64,000 nucleotides of DNA, from assembly GCF_015207755.1 (NCBI RefSeq), contig NZ_JADEWH010000008.1, positions 124,001 to 188,000 of the forward strand. Reading direction: 5' to 3'. Below are positions 55,265-64,000 of this stretch, one piece after another; position 1 is the first letter of the stretch; each line of letters begins with the position of its first letter. A program made the position numbers and the translations under genes. The notes under the pieces are model-generated. The model had not been told where the DNA came from. It did no database searches and saw only the letters and a program-made list of their open reading frames with translations. The DNA comes from Nodularia sp. LEGE 06071. Lineage in GTDB: Bacteria; Cyanobacteriota; Cyanobacteriia; Cyanobacteriales; Nostocaceae.

Positions 55265-55366
55265 AAGTGTACCCACTTGGGGACTATGCGAAGCTTCATA
55301 TTTACTTCTATGCTAATACTAGCCAAGATAAAACGCTAATATAGCTAGTCACGCTAGGAGAAGCAT

Positions 55367-56008
55367 ATGACAATTACAAAACTTTCGGCTCAGGAACTTT
55401 TCCGAGCTGCTTATGAAAATCGCTACACTTGGGATAGCACTTTTCCCGGTTATACCGCAGATATTACTTATAAATACGACGAGCAAGTATTTACAGGTAA
55501 AGTAATCATTGACGGTAACCTGAAAGCCGAAGTCTTGGAAGTAGAAGATGAAGCTGCCAAAAAAGCCATCCACGGTCAAGCTTGGGAAATTGCGATTCAC
55601 CGTGTCCGTCGTAGCTTTGAAGATACCCACAGCGCCAATCAATTCAGCTATGGTAACACTGACGAAACCGGCGCAACTGAAATTTTAGTTGGTGGTAAAG
55701 GTGAAGGCGATAAATATAAAGTTCGCAATAATGAAGTTTGCCACGTTCACCGTTTAATCCACGGTACTTTTGTGACTATTGACACTTTCAGCAGTCATGA
55801 TACCGGAGCCGGTTACTTGTCTCACACCTATGACTCTGTATACCATGACCCCAAAACAGGTGAACAAAAGGGTGGTAGAAGTGAGTTTACCGATGAATAT
55901 GAAAAAGTTGGTGAATATTTCATTTTAAATCGTCGTGAGATTCGCACTGAAACAGCCGGAAAAGTTTCTACTCAAGAGTTTGTGTTCTCGAACCTGAAAC
56001 TGTTGTAA
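55367..56008 (+). CDS. DUF3386 protein
   Basis: 213 residues from ATG 55367, preceded by AGGAGAAGC. The sequence (ELFRAAYENRYTWDSTFPGYTAD, FTDEYEKVGEYFILNRREIRTE) matches cyanobacterial and plant-type DUF3386, a probable beta-sheet fold of unknown function. Soluble, no signal. Confidence 0.85.
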   Translation: MTITKLSAQELFRAAYENRYTWDSTFPGYTADITYKYDEQVFTGKVIIDGNLKAEVLEVEDEAAKKAIHGQAWEIAIHRVRRSFEDTHSANQFSYGNTDETGATEILVGGKGEGDKYKVRNNEVCHVHRLIHGTFVTIDTFSSHDTGAGYLSHTYDSVYHDPKTGEQKGGRSEFTDEYEKVGEYFILNRREIRTETAGKVSTQEFVFSNLKLL

Positions 56009-56322
56009 TCTGTTGCTGCTTCAGATTGATTTTTAAATAGCAAAAACAAGCGATCGCCTGCGGCGGGCTAGTCCTACGCACAAAGTACAGGACAGGCGAT
56101 CGCTAAACCAGCACGCCAATTTTCGGCAAATAGAACTACAATTACACCTGAAATCAAGAGCAAATTACCCAAAATATAAACGGTAATTCACCGGGTATTG
56201 AGAATTTATGAAAGGATAAGTCTAGTTACCAGCTGAGACATATCCGACAAAAAATGTAGAGACTTTCCATGGAACGTCTCTACAAGGGTTCTGGATGCAA
56301 GATCCGAGTTAAAGTGGGGTTA
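56009..56322. other. Intergenic stretch with two palindromes
   Basis: 56049-56104 has arms AGCGATCGCCTG and CAGGCGATCGCT, each holding a HIP1 octamer. 56255-56284 is the hairpin TGTAGAGAC...GTCTCTACA with a CCATGG centre, a small dispersed palindrome of cyanobacteria. No gene is seen. Confidence 0.7.
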
Positions 56323-58614
56323 TTATGCCATTAATTCAGCAGTCTTTTGCTTATCGAACTTCAGCATCAACACACCCAAAGGTGGCAAACATAAATCCAG
56401 CGAATAAGGACGACTGTGCAATGACCAGTTATCTGTCCATTTACCGCCTAAGTTGCCCATATTACTGCCACCGTAGGGACGAGCATCACTATTAAACAAC
56501 TCGGTATAAAATCCTTGTTGTGGTACACCAATGCGGTAGTGAGAATGGGGTTGGGGTGTGAAGTTGCAAACCACGATCACGAAATCATCAGAATCCTTGT
56601 CATAACGGACAAAGGAAACTACGCTATGACGGTTATCGCTACAATCAATCCACTCAAAGCCATCCTGGGCAAAATCCTGGGTATATAAAGCCGGTTCAGA
56701 ACGGTAAAGATGGTTCATGTCCTGGAAAAACTGCTTTAATTGTTGGTGGTCTTCATACTGTAATAATTGCCACTCCAAATCTGCCCAGACATTCCACTCA
56801 CTCCATTGCCCAAATTCCATGCTCATAAACATGGTTTTCTTGCCTGGGTGAGCGAACATATAGCTAAATAAACAACGCACATTTGCTAACTTCTGCCATG
56901 TATCACCAGGCATTTTGCCGATCATGTTGCTCTTGCCATGTACCACTTCATCATGGGACAAAGCCAGCATGAAGTTTTCACTGTGGTTATACCACATACT
57001 AAAGGTAATATTATTTTGATGGAACTGGCGGAACCACGGGTCCATGCTGAAGTAATCTAGCATATCGTGCATCCAGCCCATATTCCACTTTAAGTTAAAG
57101 CCTAATCCGCCTGTGTAGGTAGGCCAAGATACCATCGGCCAAGAAGTGGATTCTTCCGCAATTGAGAGGATACCAGGAAAATAACTGAAAAGAACGTGAT
57201 TTACCTGACGCAAAAATTCTGCTGCTTCTAAGTTTTCTCTGCCACCATATTGGTTAGTTAACCATTCTCCTGGTTCACGGCAATAGTCAAGGTAAAGCAT
57301 CGAGGCGACAGCATCAACCCGAATTCCATCAATATGATATTTGTCAAACCAGAACAGGGCATTGGCTACCAGGAAATTCCTGACTTCGTGACGATTGTAG
57401 TTGAAGACTAAAGTACCCCATTCCTTGTGTTCGCCTTTGCGGGGATCGGAGTGTTCATAAAGGTGACTACCATCAAAGAAGGCTAAACCATGACCATCTT
57501 TGGGAAAGTGACCGGGAACCCAATCAACAATTACGCCAATTTCGTTTTCGTGACATTTGTCCACAAAATACATGAAATCTTCAGCGCTCCCAAACCGGGA
57601 GGTAGGGGCATAATATCCGGTTACTTGGTAACCCCAAGAACCATCAAAGGGATGTTCGGCAATGGGTAGCAGTTCTAAATGGGTGTATCCCATTTCTTTG
57701 ACATAGGGAATCAGTCGGTCTGCTAGTTCTCTGTAGCTCAGGAAGCGTGCGCCTGGTTTGAGTTCGGAAACCACAACTACAGGTTCTGTCTCACCATTGG
57801 GTAATTTTGCTGGTTCTGAACTAGAAGCGTGTAACCAAGAACCTAAATGCACTTCGTAAACTGAGACGGGTTGAGTGAGAGGGTCGGTGTGACGACGCTT
57901 TTCCATCCAGTCTTCATCATTCCAAGTGTAAGCACTTAAATCAGTGACAATGGATGCTGTTTTCGGTCGGGCTTCTTGCTGGAAACCGTAAGGATCGGAT
58001 TTTTCGTAAATATGTCCTTCAAAATTTTTAATTTCATATTTGTAATGCTCTCCCACCCCGATTTCCGGAATGAATAATTCCCAAACCCCGGTGGGGCCTT
58101 TCCGCATCTGGTGTTTACGTCCGTCCCAGAGGTTGAAATCTCCTAGCAAGGAAACGTTACGAGCATTGGGGGCCCAAACGGCAAAATAAACACCTTTGAC
58201 ACCCTTGATTTCTGTGGGGTGCGCTCCCATTTTCTCGTATATCCGGTGATGATTGCCTTCGGAAAACAAATGCAAATCAAAGTCTGTCAAATTTGGAGAA
58301 CGAAAGGCGTAGGGGTCATAAGTGACACGCTCATGTTCGCCTTCTTTGATTCGTAGTTGGTAGTTTGTCAGTTCTGCTACTTCAATTGTGCATTCAAAAA
58401 AATGCGGATCATGTACTGTCTGCATCGGGTATTCCTGACGTTGCTCAGGCAGAACTACCCATGCGGCACTGGCATTTGGTAGGTAGGCTCGCACAGCCCA
58501 GACTTTTTTGCCATTTTGTTCTATGCAATGAGAACCTAGTATTTCAAAGGGATCGTGATGCTGATTCCCTACTATACGGTTAACCTGTTCTGGGACAATT
58601 GTGGTCATGGACAT
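56323..58614 (-). CDS. glgB: 1,4-alpha-glucan branching enzyme
   Basis: 763 residues from ATG 58614. It introduces alpha-1,6 branches in glycogen. The N-terminal CBM48-type domains (FEILGSH, VKGVYFAVWAPNARNVSLLGDFN) precede the GH13 barrel with ELLPIAEHPFDGSWGYQVTG, the nucleophile in IDGIRVDAVASMLY, the acid in SIAEESTSWP and ALSHDEVVHGK. Full length. Amylosucrase in the same window makes linear glucan that this enzyme could branch. Confidence 0.97.
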   Translation of the reverse strand: MSMTTIVPEQVNRIVGNQHHDPFEILGSHCIEQNGKKVWAVRAYLPNASAAWVVLPEQRQEYPMQTVHDPHFFECTIEVAELTNYQLRIKEGEHERVTYDPYAFRSPNLTDFDLHLFSEGNHHRIYEKMGAHPTEIKGVKGVYFAVWAPNARNVSLLGDFNLWDGRKHQMRKGPTGVWELFIPEIGVGEHYKYEIKNFEGHIYEKSDPYGFQQEARPKTASIVTDLSAYTWNDEDWMEKRRHTDPLTQPVSVYEVHLGSWLHASSSEPAKLPNGETEPVVVVSELKPGARFLSYRELADRLIPYVKEMGYTHLELLPIAEHPFDGSWGYQVTGYYAPTSRFGSAEDFMYFVDKCHENEIGVIVDWVPGHFPKDGHGLAFFDGSHLYEHSDPRKGEHKEWGTLVFNYNRHEVRNFLVANALFWFDKYHIDGIRVDAVASMLYLDYCREPGEWLTNQYGGRENLEAAEFLRQVNHVLFSYFPGILSIAEESTSWPMVSWPTYTGGLGFNLKWNMGWMHDMLDYFSMDPWFRQFHQNNITFSMWYNHSENFMLALSHDEVVHGKSNMIGKMPGDTWQKLANVRCLFSYMFAHPGKKTMFMSMEFGQWSEWNVWADLEWQLLQYEDHQQLKQFFQDMNHLYRSEPALYTQDFAQDGFEWIDCSDNRHSVVSFVRYDKDSDDFVIVVCNFTPQPHSHYRIGVPQQGFYTELFNSDARPYGGSNMGNLGGKWTDNWSLHSRPYSLDLCLPPLGVLMLKFDKQKTAELMA

Positions 58615-58838
58615 GAAGCTACCTACATCTAAATAAAGTAATTGAATGATATACTGTCGCCGCTGACCTGATTGAGTACAGCGTGGTTTTGCTCAGAAAA
58701 AACTAAGTTTATGGTTCTAAATATACTCTTTACATTTATTTGTAATTTCTTCGCCACCGTTATCGTACATCACAATGAGGCATCAATTTTTTCAGGATGA
58801 TCGGGTGATGGGTAACTAAGCATACAAGAGTGCGTTTG

Positions 58839-59168
58839 TCAAATATCTAAAAACGGAAAAATTTGTAGTAAGGCTTTACGTAACTGTATGAGGTAAATAG
58901 TTTGCCGCAAATCGGCACTCAGTTTGGGTGGAGGACTGACTTGTAGCTGTTCTTGTAGTTCTGCGTATTCGGCAGCATTGAGGGGTTTGCCATCAACAGG
59001 CGATCGCGCGTCTATAATAATTTCTGTCCGCAGTATTTCTTCGGGTATATCTTCAGGCGGTGGTAATGCTACTACAGGTGTACCCCAATAGCTGGTTAAC
59101 CACACCAGAATGCTAGTGCTGACTATCAAAACCCCAAAGACTATTTTTTTTCTCCCTATCCCCGTCAT
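58839..59168 (-). CDS. Hypothetical protein with N-terminal membrane segment
   Basis: 109 residues from ATG 59168; a GTG start 12 bases earlier would overlap the GST gene. One hydrophobic segment (IVFGVLIVSTSILVWLTSYW) is followed by a soluble part (PPPEDIPEEILRTEIIIDAR, DLRQTIYLIQLRKALLQIFP). It begins 1 base after the GST stop, so it is co-transcribed with it. No family is recognised. Confidence 0.7.
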   Translation of the reverse strand: MTGIGRKKIVFGVLIVSTSILVWLTSYWGTPVVALPPPEDIPEEILRTEIIIDARSPVDGKPLNAAEYAELQEQLQVSPPPKLSADLRQTIYLIQLRKALLQIFPFLDI

Positions 59169-59169
59169 C

Positions 59170-59847
59170 TCAACCCTCACTCAGCCCCGGCGGTAATGGT
59201 TCATAACACAGTTGATGGACTTGCACAATGCGTTCAAATAACCAGGGATATCCTTGACGATACTGGGGAATGAGTGCTAGAGGACTCAGCAGGGCAGCGG
59301 CGGCAATATCTGCGACACTTAGCTGATTTCCTACCAAGTAATCATTTTTTTGCCAGCGGATAGATAACTCTGACAACGCAGTCACAAGTCTATTTTTAGC
59401 TAATTCTACACTAGCTTTGTTGATGCCATATTGTTGGCGCACGACTGAGATGACTGTTTGGCTCAGTAATGAAGGGTCAATCTGCTTGCCAACGCCAGCG
59501 CGAAACTGATAATATACAAACCTTGTGGCTGTACCGATGCTTTCATCCAACCAATCCTCTAGCATCAAAGCTTCTGTTTGCTGTTCATTGTCAGGTAAGA
59601 ATAAAGATGGTTCTGTTTGGTAAGTTTCCAGAAACTTGAAAATTTCAGTAGAATCAGCGATCGCATTTGGTTGACCTTCCATTTGTGGTAACAAAACCGG
59701 CAAAGTCTTCAAACCAGTTAGCGGCTTAACTCGCAGGATATGCAACCCAGGAGTCAGATTTTCAGTTTTATAATTAATTTGCTTATAGCCTAGCCCTAGT
59801 CGGGCTTTGCGACAATAATGAGATGTACTAAATTGCAGTAGCAACAT
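59170..59847 (-). CDS. Glutathione S-transferase family protein
   Basis: 225 residues. The N-terminal thioredoxin-like half has FSTSHYCRKARLGLGYKQI, GLKTLPVLLP and the conserved IADSTEIFKFLE; the C-terminal half is the helical GST domain with NDYLVGNQLSVADIAAAALL. The SHYC motif could make it a cysteine-type transferase. The substrate is unknown. Starts at ATG 59847. Confidence 0.88.
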   Translation of the reverse strand: MLLLQFSTSHYCRKARLGLGYKQINYKTENLTPGLHILRVKPLTGLKTLPVLLPQMEGQPNAIADSTEIFKFLETYQTEPSLFLPDNEQQTEALMLEDWLDESIGTATRFVYYQFRAGVGKQIDPSLLSQTVISVVRQQYGINKASVELAKNRLVTALSELSIRWQKNDYLVGNQLSVADIAAAALLSPLALIPQYRQGYPWLFERIVQVHQLCYEPLPPGLSEG

Positions 59848-59942
59848 AAAACTACTTTCTCTGAAAATAACGAATAAATTTTATCTGCTTAACTGCTAAA
59901 TCTTTAAAGGAAGTATTTTTAATTAACAATAATCCCAAGAAT

Positions 59943-60032
59943 AGGACTGACGCAAGATGATGAAATAACAAACCACGGTAGCCGCAGAGAACACCGTGGA
60001 ATGAGAGTTTCAGATAGTTCCTGCGTAAGTCC
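59943..60032. mobile_element. 90-bp MITE-like element, copy 2
   Basis: Ends AGGACTGACGCA and TGCGTAAGTCC match those at 38928-39018 with one mismatch. Its interior differs and holds its own palindrome (CCACGGT...ACCGTGG). The surrounding gene-free stretch 59848-60218 shows nothing else. Confidence 0.65.
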
Positions 60033-60218
60033 AAAACAGGACACTTGGTTGCAGATGAAACCATGTTTACCAGTATCCTTGACCTGCCGCCTTAAATAAA
60101 GGTGTTACTCCACTGAACCAAAAGATACTGTATACTCGCCCAAAATTAAATTAACTGAATTTTTGTAGTAAATTACACCATTCGTAAGTTTTTTGGGCGC
60201 GATTTTTACTGGGAAAAT

Positions 60219-60398
60219 TTATGGAGTATTGCCGGGTGTAGGGGCAGGAACAGGGGCAGGGGTAGCACCGTCAGTCGGCTCACCAGGAGCCGGAGTAGCA
60301 GGTGGAGCCGCACCAGGCTCAGGAGTAGGTTCACAGGCTCCCAGAACGGTAGCCAGACCTAACATTAAAACAAAACCAAACATTTTTCTTTTCATCAT
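60219..60398 (-). CDS. Small proline-rich lipoprotein
   Basis: 59 residues from ATG 60398; the second ATG at 60395 is better spaced from GAGGAG. The signal ends in the lipobox LGAC (MFGFVLMLGLATVLGACEP). The mature part is only P, A, G, T and E (PAPVPAPTPGNTP), an extended spacer. The repetitive G/C-rich coding DNA resembles the GGGGCAGG minisatellites. Function unknown. Confidence 0.72.
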   Translation of the reverse strand: MMKRKMFGFVLMLGLATVLGACEPTPEPGAAPPATPAPGEPTDGATPAPVPAPTPGNTP

Positions 60399-60882
60399 AA
60401 ACTCCTCTTTCACCAAATAATGGCGCTCCAAAAAAAAGTCGCCTGTTGAATAAGATAACCTATTTGTTGCGAATTTTTTAAATGCCTGGTGCCGAGATTT
60501 AGAAAAGCAACACTTTAGGTTGATTTTTTTGAGTTTAGTTATTATGCAGTAGACTGATCAATCTCCTTGGTTAAGGACTACAGTAACCAGAGAGCCGAAT
60601 GTCTATGAATAAATTTGCTAGATAACCAAGACATCACATTCTAAATTATTTCTTTTCCGAGGGTCTTGCCGCTTACTGCCTCCTGTTGCCATACTTTAAA
60701 GGTAATATTGTTGCTTACTGATTATAAGTATTACAATACCCAGCTAATGCCATCATTAGTGTAGTTACCTATCAGAACACTTAAAAGGGTGTTTGGTGTA
60801 CTGATGACACAGAACACGATTCTCACCTGAGCCAAAACAGGCAAACAAACTCAAACACAGTATTCTCAATCTAAAAATATTT
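60399..60882. other. Gene-free stretch before the ftsL-like gene
   Basis: 484 bases, AT-rich, no gene or repeat recognised. A frame on the minus strand (60765-61124) is antisense to the FtsL-like gene and is not supported. Confidence 0.5.
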
Positions 60883-61572
60883 ATGGCTGTTGTTCGTAAA
60901 TCAGCTGTTTCTACCACAGGTACTTGGTTCCGGCGAAATTCTCCCCCATCTGTAGGGAAGCGGCGCTCCATGCGTCTAGAATCAACCGTTGGGAGTACAT
61001 CTACACTTGCAGATGAAACTTTGCCAGTATCCTCAAAAAGACAACGGCGTGCTTCAAAAAAGTTATCAATTTCTACCACCAATGGATTGCTAGAGGTATC
61101 TAAACAACCAGTCTCCCATCTCAAAACTCAGTCAAATACAACAACGCCGAAAAATCTCAAGTCAGGCGGAGGCAGTTTGCCTGTGATGCCTACTTCTGGA
61201 GCCGCACCGTTTTGGTTACTACGTTTGTACACCTCACATCGTTATTCCTCCGTTGTGACGTTTTTATTGGTGCTAGCAACTCTATTTGTTTATGGTTGGA
61301 CAGTGTATTCTCAAGAACTGTGGGGTCAGGGATATAACAGGCTGCAAAACCTGCAACTTCATGAACGGCAGTTAACCACAACCAACGCCACCCTCAAAAA
61401 CAAAATGGCTGAGGAAGCAGAACAAGAAGCAGCTGGGCTAGTGTCACCAACACCAGCAAGGACAATTTTTTTACCCTCAGCATCTCCATCTGATAGTTCT
61501 GATGCCAAACCCCTGAGTACACAACCAAATCTGGAAACTCAGCAAAACTCGCCCTCGCCACTAGGATATTAG
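60883..61572 (+). CDS. FtsL-like single-pass membrane protein
   Basis: 229 residues from ATG 60883. A long basic, serine/threonine-rich cytoplasmic part (1-118) precedes one membrane helix (YSSVVTFLLVLATLFVYGW) and a short coiled coil (GYNRLQNLQLHERQLTTTNA). This topology and its place 95 bases before ftsI fit the divisome protein FtsL, which is poorly conserved in sequence. The call rests on topology and neighbourhood. Confidence 0.7.
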   Translation: MAVVRKSAVSTTGTWFRRNSPPSVGKRRSMRLESTVGSTSTLADETLPVSSKRQRRASKKLSISTTNGLLEVSKQPVSHLKTQSNTTTPKNLKSGGGSLPVMPTSGAAPFWLLRLYTSHRYSSVVTFLLVLATLFVYGWTVYSQELWGQGYNRLQNLQLHERQLTTTNATLKNKMAEEAEQEAAGLVSPTPARTIFLPSASPSDSSDAKPLSTQPNLETQQNSPSPLGY

Positions 61573-61667
61573 AGCAGTGATCAGTTATCCCAGCCGGATT
61601 TCCACCGAAGTCCGATTTCTGGCGGTAACTGCTTACTGCTCACTGATTTTTAATACTGAGCAGGTAA

Positions 61668-63512
61668 ATGCAGAAGTCACCGAGTAAATTAAAATTTAGA
61701 AATTTTCGGAATCCAGCATTTAGAAGGCGAGAGCAGCCTTCTCTGTTAGGGTTTATGCAGAGGTTTAAGTTTACCTCTAATACTTCAGACCAGATAGGAA
61801 ATACTAAATCCCGACTATTCGTGATCTGGGGGCTATTAATGGCCGCCGGGTTGGGGCTAGCAATAAATTTGTATCAGTTGCAGATTGTCCAGGGATCAAA
61901 GTTAACGCAAAGGGCGCGCAACCAGCAAATGGTGAAATTACGACCTTTCGTTCCCCGTCGCCTAGTGGTAGATCGCAGTAACAATGTCTTAGCAGTTGAC
62001 CGCCCTGTCTATACCTTGTATGCCCATCCCAAGCTGTTTAATCAGTCTAATCAACAAATGGCAGAACGGCTGGCTCCCATACTGGACAAAACCCCCGCTG
62101 AGTTAGTGAAAACTTTTCAAAGCCGAAATAGTGGAATTACAGTGGCTTCGGCTCTCCCGGAAGTCAGCGCGGAGCGCGTGAAATCATTGCGCTTAAATGG
62201 CTTGGAATTGATTCAACAATACTCCCGATATTACCCGCAAAAGAATGTGGTTGCAGACGTAGTAGGCTACGTAAATATGGACCGTCAAGGTCAGGCGGGT
62301 GTGGAATACAGTCAAGAAAAGTTATTAGAACGTTCGGTGCAGACAGTGCAGCTGAGTCGGGCGGGTAATGGGAGACTGCTGCCAAATCATGCACCGGAAG
62401 GATTTCTCAATTTTGACGACCTGCGGCTGCAACTAACTATTGATAGCCGTTTGCAAAGGGTCGCCCGGACAGCTCTCCAAGCACAGATGGAGAAGTTTCA
62501 GGCTAAACGTGGGGCGGTGATTGTGATGGATGCCTCAAATGGTTCTTTATTAGCTCTGACTTCTTATCCTACCTATAACCCCAATGAATACTCCAAAGCT
62601 GATATTTCTTTGTTTAAAAACTGGACAGTGGCTGATCTTTATGAGCCGGGATCGACTTTCAAGCCGTTGAATGTGGCGATCGCTTTAGAAAATGGTGCCA
62701 TTAAAGCAGATGATGTGTTTAATGATCCCGGTTCTATTCAGATAGGTAAACACACCATCAGAAATGCCGGACTTAATAGTCATGGAAACATCAACATTGC
62801 GAAAATACTGCAAACTTCTAGCAATATTGGCATGGTGCGAATCATTCAACGGATGAAGCCTTCGCTCTATTACAACTGGCTGGAACGCTTAGGACTAGGG
62901 CAAACCATTGAGACAGATTTACCCTTTGAAGTTCGGGGACAGATCAAAGGTCAAAAAGAGTTTCTCGGTTCGCCCATTGAAGCAGCAACTACATCCTTTG
63001 GGCAAGGCTTCTCTGTGACACCGTTACAGTTGGTGCAAATGCATGGCGCTTTAGCCAATGGTGGTAAATTAGTCACACCCCATGTAGTACAAGGTTTAGT
63101 GGATACCAAAGGGCAGATGCATTATCCACCCAATCTGCCCACACCACGCCAAATTTTCTCAGCCGCCACAGCCCAAACCGTTGTGGAAATGATGGAAACT
63201 GTTGTATTAGAAGGTACTGGCAATGCGGCACAAATTCCGGGTTATCGCATTGCTGGTAAAACAGGCACATCTCAAAAAGCTAGTCCTAATGGGGGTTATA
63301 TTCCCGGTGCTAGAATTACCAGTTTCGTGAGTATCTTGCCAGTAGAATCTCCCCGCTATGTGGTTTTTGCCGTAGCAGATGAGCCAAAAGGGGCAAATGC
63401 TTACGGTTCTACCGTAGCCGCACCAATTGTCAAAGCCGTAATGGAAGCGTTGATTCCCATTGAAGGGATTCCGCCAAGTCAGCAAATTAAGTCAGACTCT
63501 CAATCAAAATAG
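61668..63512 (+). CDS. ftsI: Penicillin-binding protein 2/FtsI transpeptidase
   Basis: 614 residues. It cross-links septal peptidoglycan. A cytoplasmic stretch and a membrane helix (LFVIWGLLMAAGLGLAINLY) are followed by the PBP dimerisation domain (RLVVDRSNNVLAVD) and the transpeptidase: SxxK in PGSTFKP (S329, K332), SSN in QTSSNIGM, and KTG in AGKTGTSQKAS. Class B monofunctional enzyme. The frame is full length, ATG 61668. Confidence 0.94.
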   Translation: MQKSPSKLKFRNFRNPAFRRREQPSLLGFMQRFKFTSNTSDQIGNTKSRLFVIWGLLMAAGLGLAINLYQLQIVQGSKLTQRARNQQMVKLRPFVPRRLVVDRSNNVLAVDRPVYTLYAHPKLFNQSNQQMAERLAPILDKTPAELVKTFQSRNSGITVASALPEVSAERVKSLRLNGLELIQQYSRYYPQKNVVADVVGYVNMDRQGQAGVEYSQEKLLERSVQTVQLSRAGNGRLLPNHAPEGFLNFDDLRLQLTIDSRLQRVARTALQAQMEKFQAKRGAVIVMDASNGSLLALTSYPTYNPNEYSKADISLFKNWTVADLYEPGSTFKPLNVAIALENGAIKADDVFNDPGSIQIGKHTIRNAGLNSHGNINIAKILQTSSNIGMVRIIQRMKPSLYYNWLERLGLGQTIETDLPFEVRGQIKGQKEFLGSPIEAATTSFGQGFSVTPLQLVQMHGALANGGKLVTPHVVQGLVDTKGQMHYPPNLPTPRQIFSAATAQTVVEMMETVVLEGTGNAAQIPGYRIAGKTGTSQKASPNGGYIPGARITSFVSILPVESPRYVVFAVADEPKGANAYGSTVAAPIVKAVMEALIPIEGIPPSQQIKSDSQSK

Positions 63513-63615
63513 TCAATAGATTCGGGATTGCCAAAATTTAAATTATTGATCCCTAGAATGGTTGAAAATAAATTCTGATAGCATCTGACAAATCCTGTTG
63601 TTCCCGATACTTGAT

Positions 63616-64000
63616 ATGGACAAATCGCCCCCCAAGCAGCTGCTCGAAAGTATTTATCAGCAACTACTGCCTAGCTTACAAATTGAAAGTGTCAATCCCC
63701 ATAATCCCATCAAGGTTAACTATCTTCCTCAACCCTGGGAGCTGCTGGGCGCAGGAAATTATGCCGTAGTAGTCTATCACCCTGACTACCCTGACTCTGT
63801 AGTCAAGATTTATGCCCCAGGAAGGCCAGGCTATGAAGAGGAAGTAGAAGTCTACCGTCGTCTAGGTTCTCATCGGGCGTTCTCTGAGTGTTTCTATGCC
63901 AAAGATAACTTTTTAGTCTTGAAACGGCTTTATGGAACGACCCTCTACGATTGTATGCACTTGGGTTTACCTATTCCCAAGCAAGTAATCCGGGATATTG
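63616..64000 (+). CDS. Protein kinase-like protein (3' end outside window)
   Basis: The frame runs open from ATG 63616 to the window end, 128 codons. It has a kinase-like N-lobe: glycine loop LLGAGNYAVVV, lysine in SVVKIYAPG (K64), acidic helix EEEVEVYRRLG and the hinge LVLKRLYGTTLYD. This looks like a Ser/Thr or aminoglycoside-type kinase; the catalytic loop lies beyond the window. No membrane segment yet. Confidence 0.7.
   Translation, partial: MDKSPPKQLLESIYQQLLPSLQIESVNPHNPIKVNYLPQPWELLGAGNYAVVVYHPDYPDSVVKIYAPGRPGYEEEVEVYRRLGSHRAFSECFYAKDNFLVLKRLYGTTLYDCMHLGLPIPKQVIRDI

Noticed and set aside
60193-60420. Glycine/alanine-rich plus-strand frame
   Set aside because: It is the complement of the lipoprotein gene, which has a signal peptide, lipobox and GAGGAG; this frame has none.

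Overview
The window looks like chromosomal DNA of a filamentous, probably heterocyst-forming cyanobacterium of the Nostoc/Anabaena type. It is dense in the octamer GCGATCGC (HIP1). It carries the short tandemly repeated heptamers typical of Nostocales (CCCCACT/CCCTACT and TCATTGG/TCATTAG). It also holds cyanobacterial marker genes: ntcA, a biosynthetic arginine decarboxylase, and DUF3084, DUF3146, DUF3153 and DUF3386 proteins. The species cannot be fixed from this alone.

Layout. (1) 1-14.1 kb is an accessory region. It holds parts of a DNA phosphorothioation (Dnd) modification-restriction system: a DGQHR/DndB-like gene cut by the window start, an HNH nuclease with a probable sulfur-binding N-terminus, Dnd-associated protein 4, the ATPase DndD, and a Dnd-linked DEAH helicase. 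Between these lie an amylosucrase flanked by direct repeats, a methyltransferase of a mainly actinobacterial type, a decayed IS200/IS605 element with an intact TnpB, and an SLH-domain surface protein. dndA, dndC and dndE are not in the window. (2) 14.1-16.2 kb: lexA with a textbook cyanobacterial LexA box, argF and tRNA-Thr(UGU). (3) 16.2-18.9 kb, directly after the tRNA: a broken type I restriction locus (hsdS tail, hsdR head) around an apparently intact DarT-DarG toxin-antitoxin pair, then a frameshifted SRPBCC remnant. (4) 18.8-28.0 kb: MFS exporter, TPR protein, acetyl-CoA synthetase, then two unknown genes and a translationally coupled ATPase/TPR pair with almost identical 126-bp TPR units. 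A 145-bp MITE with 11-bp target duplications lies inside this block.

(5) 28-64 kb is mostly core genome: TerC-like membrane protein, ndk, speA, a nucleotidyltransferase, scpA, a DsbA-like oxidoreductase, pnp, a SNF2 helicase/SWIM protein pair split by a frameshifted Rpn-type nuclease, argB, pdxH, yqgF, ntcA, fabI, hisB, an ABC ATPase, a GAF-LuxR regulator, glgB, a GST, an FtsL-like protein plus ftsI, and the start of a kinase-like gene cut by the window end.

How they fit together. argB, argF and speA belong to arginine synthesis and use, and ntcA is the global nitrogen regulator. Amylosucrase and GlgB both act on alpha-glucan. The defence layer (Dnd parts, DarTG, TnpB, possibly the ATPase/TPR locus) is concentrated in the first 28 kb, where fossils, MITEs and truncated genes are also most frequent. 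Start codons were moved from the longest ORF to an internal ATG wherever a ribosome-binding site or the family's usual N-terminus favoured it; each case is noted.
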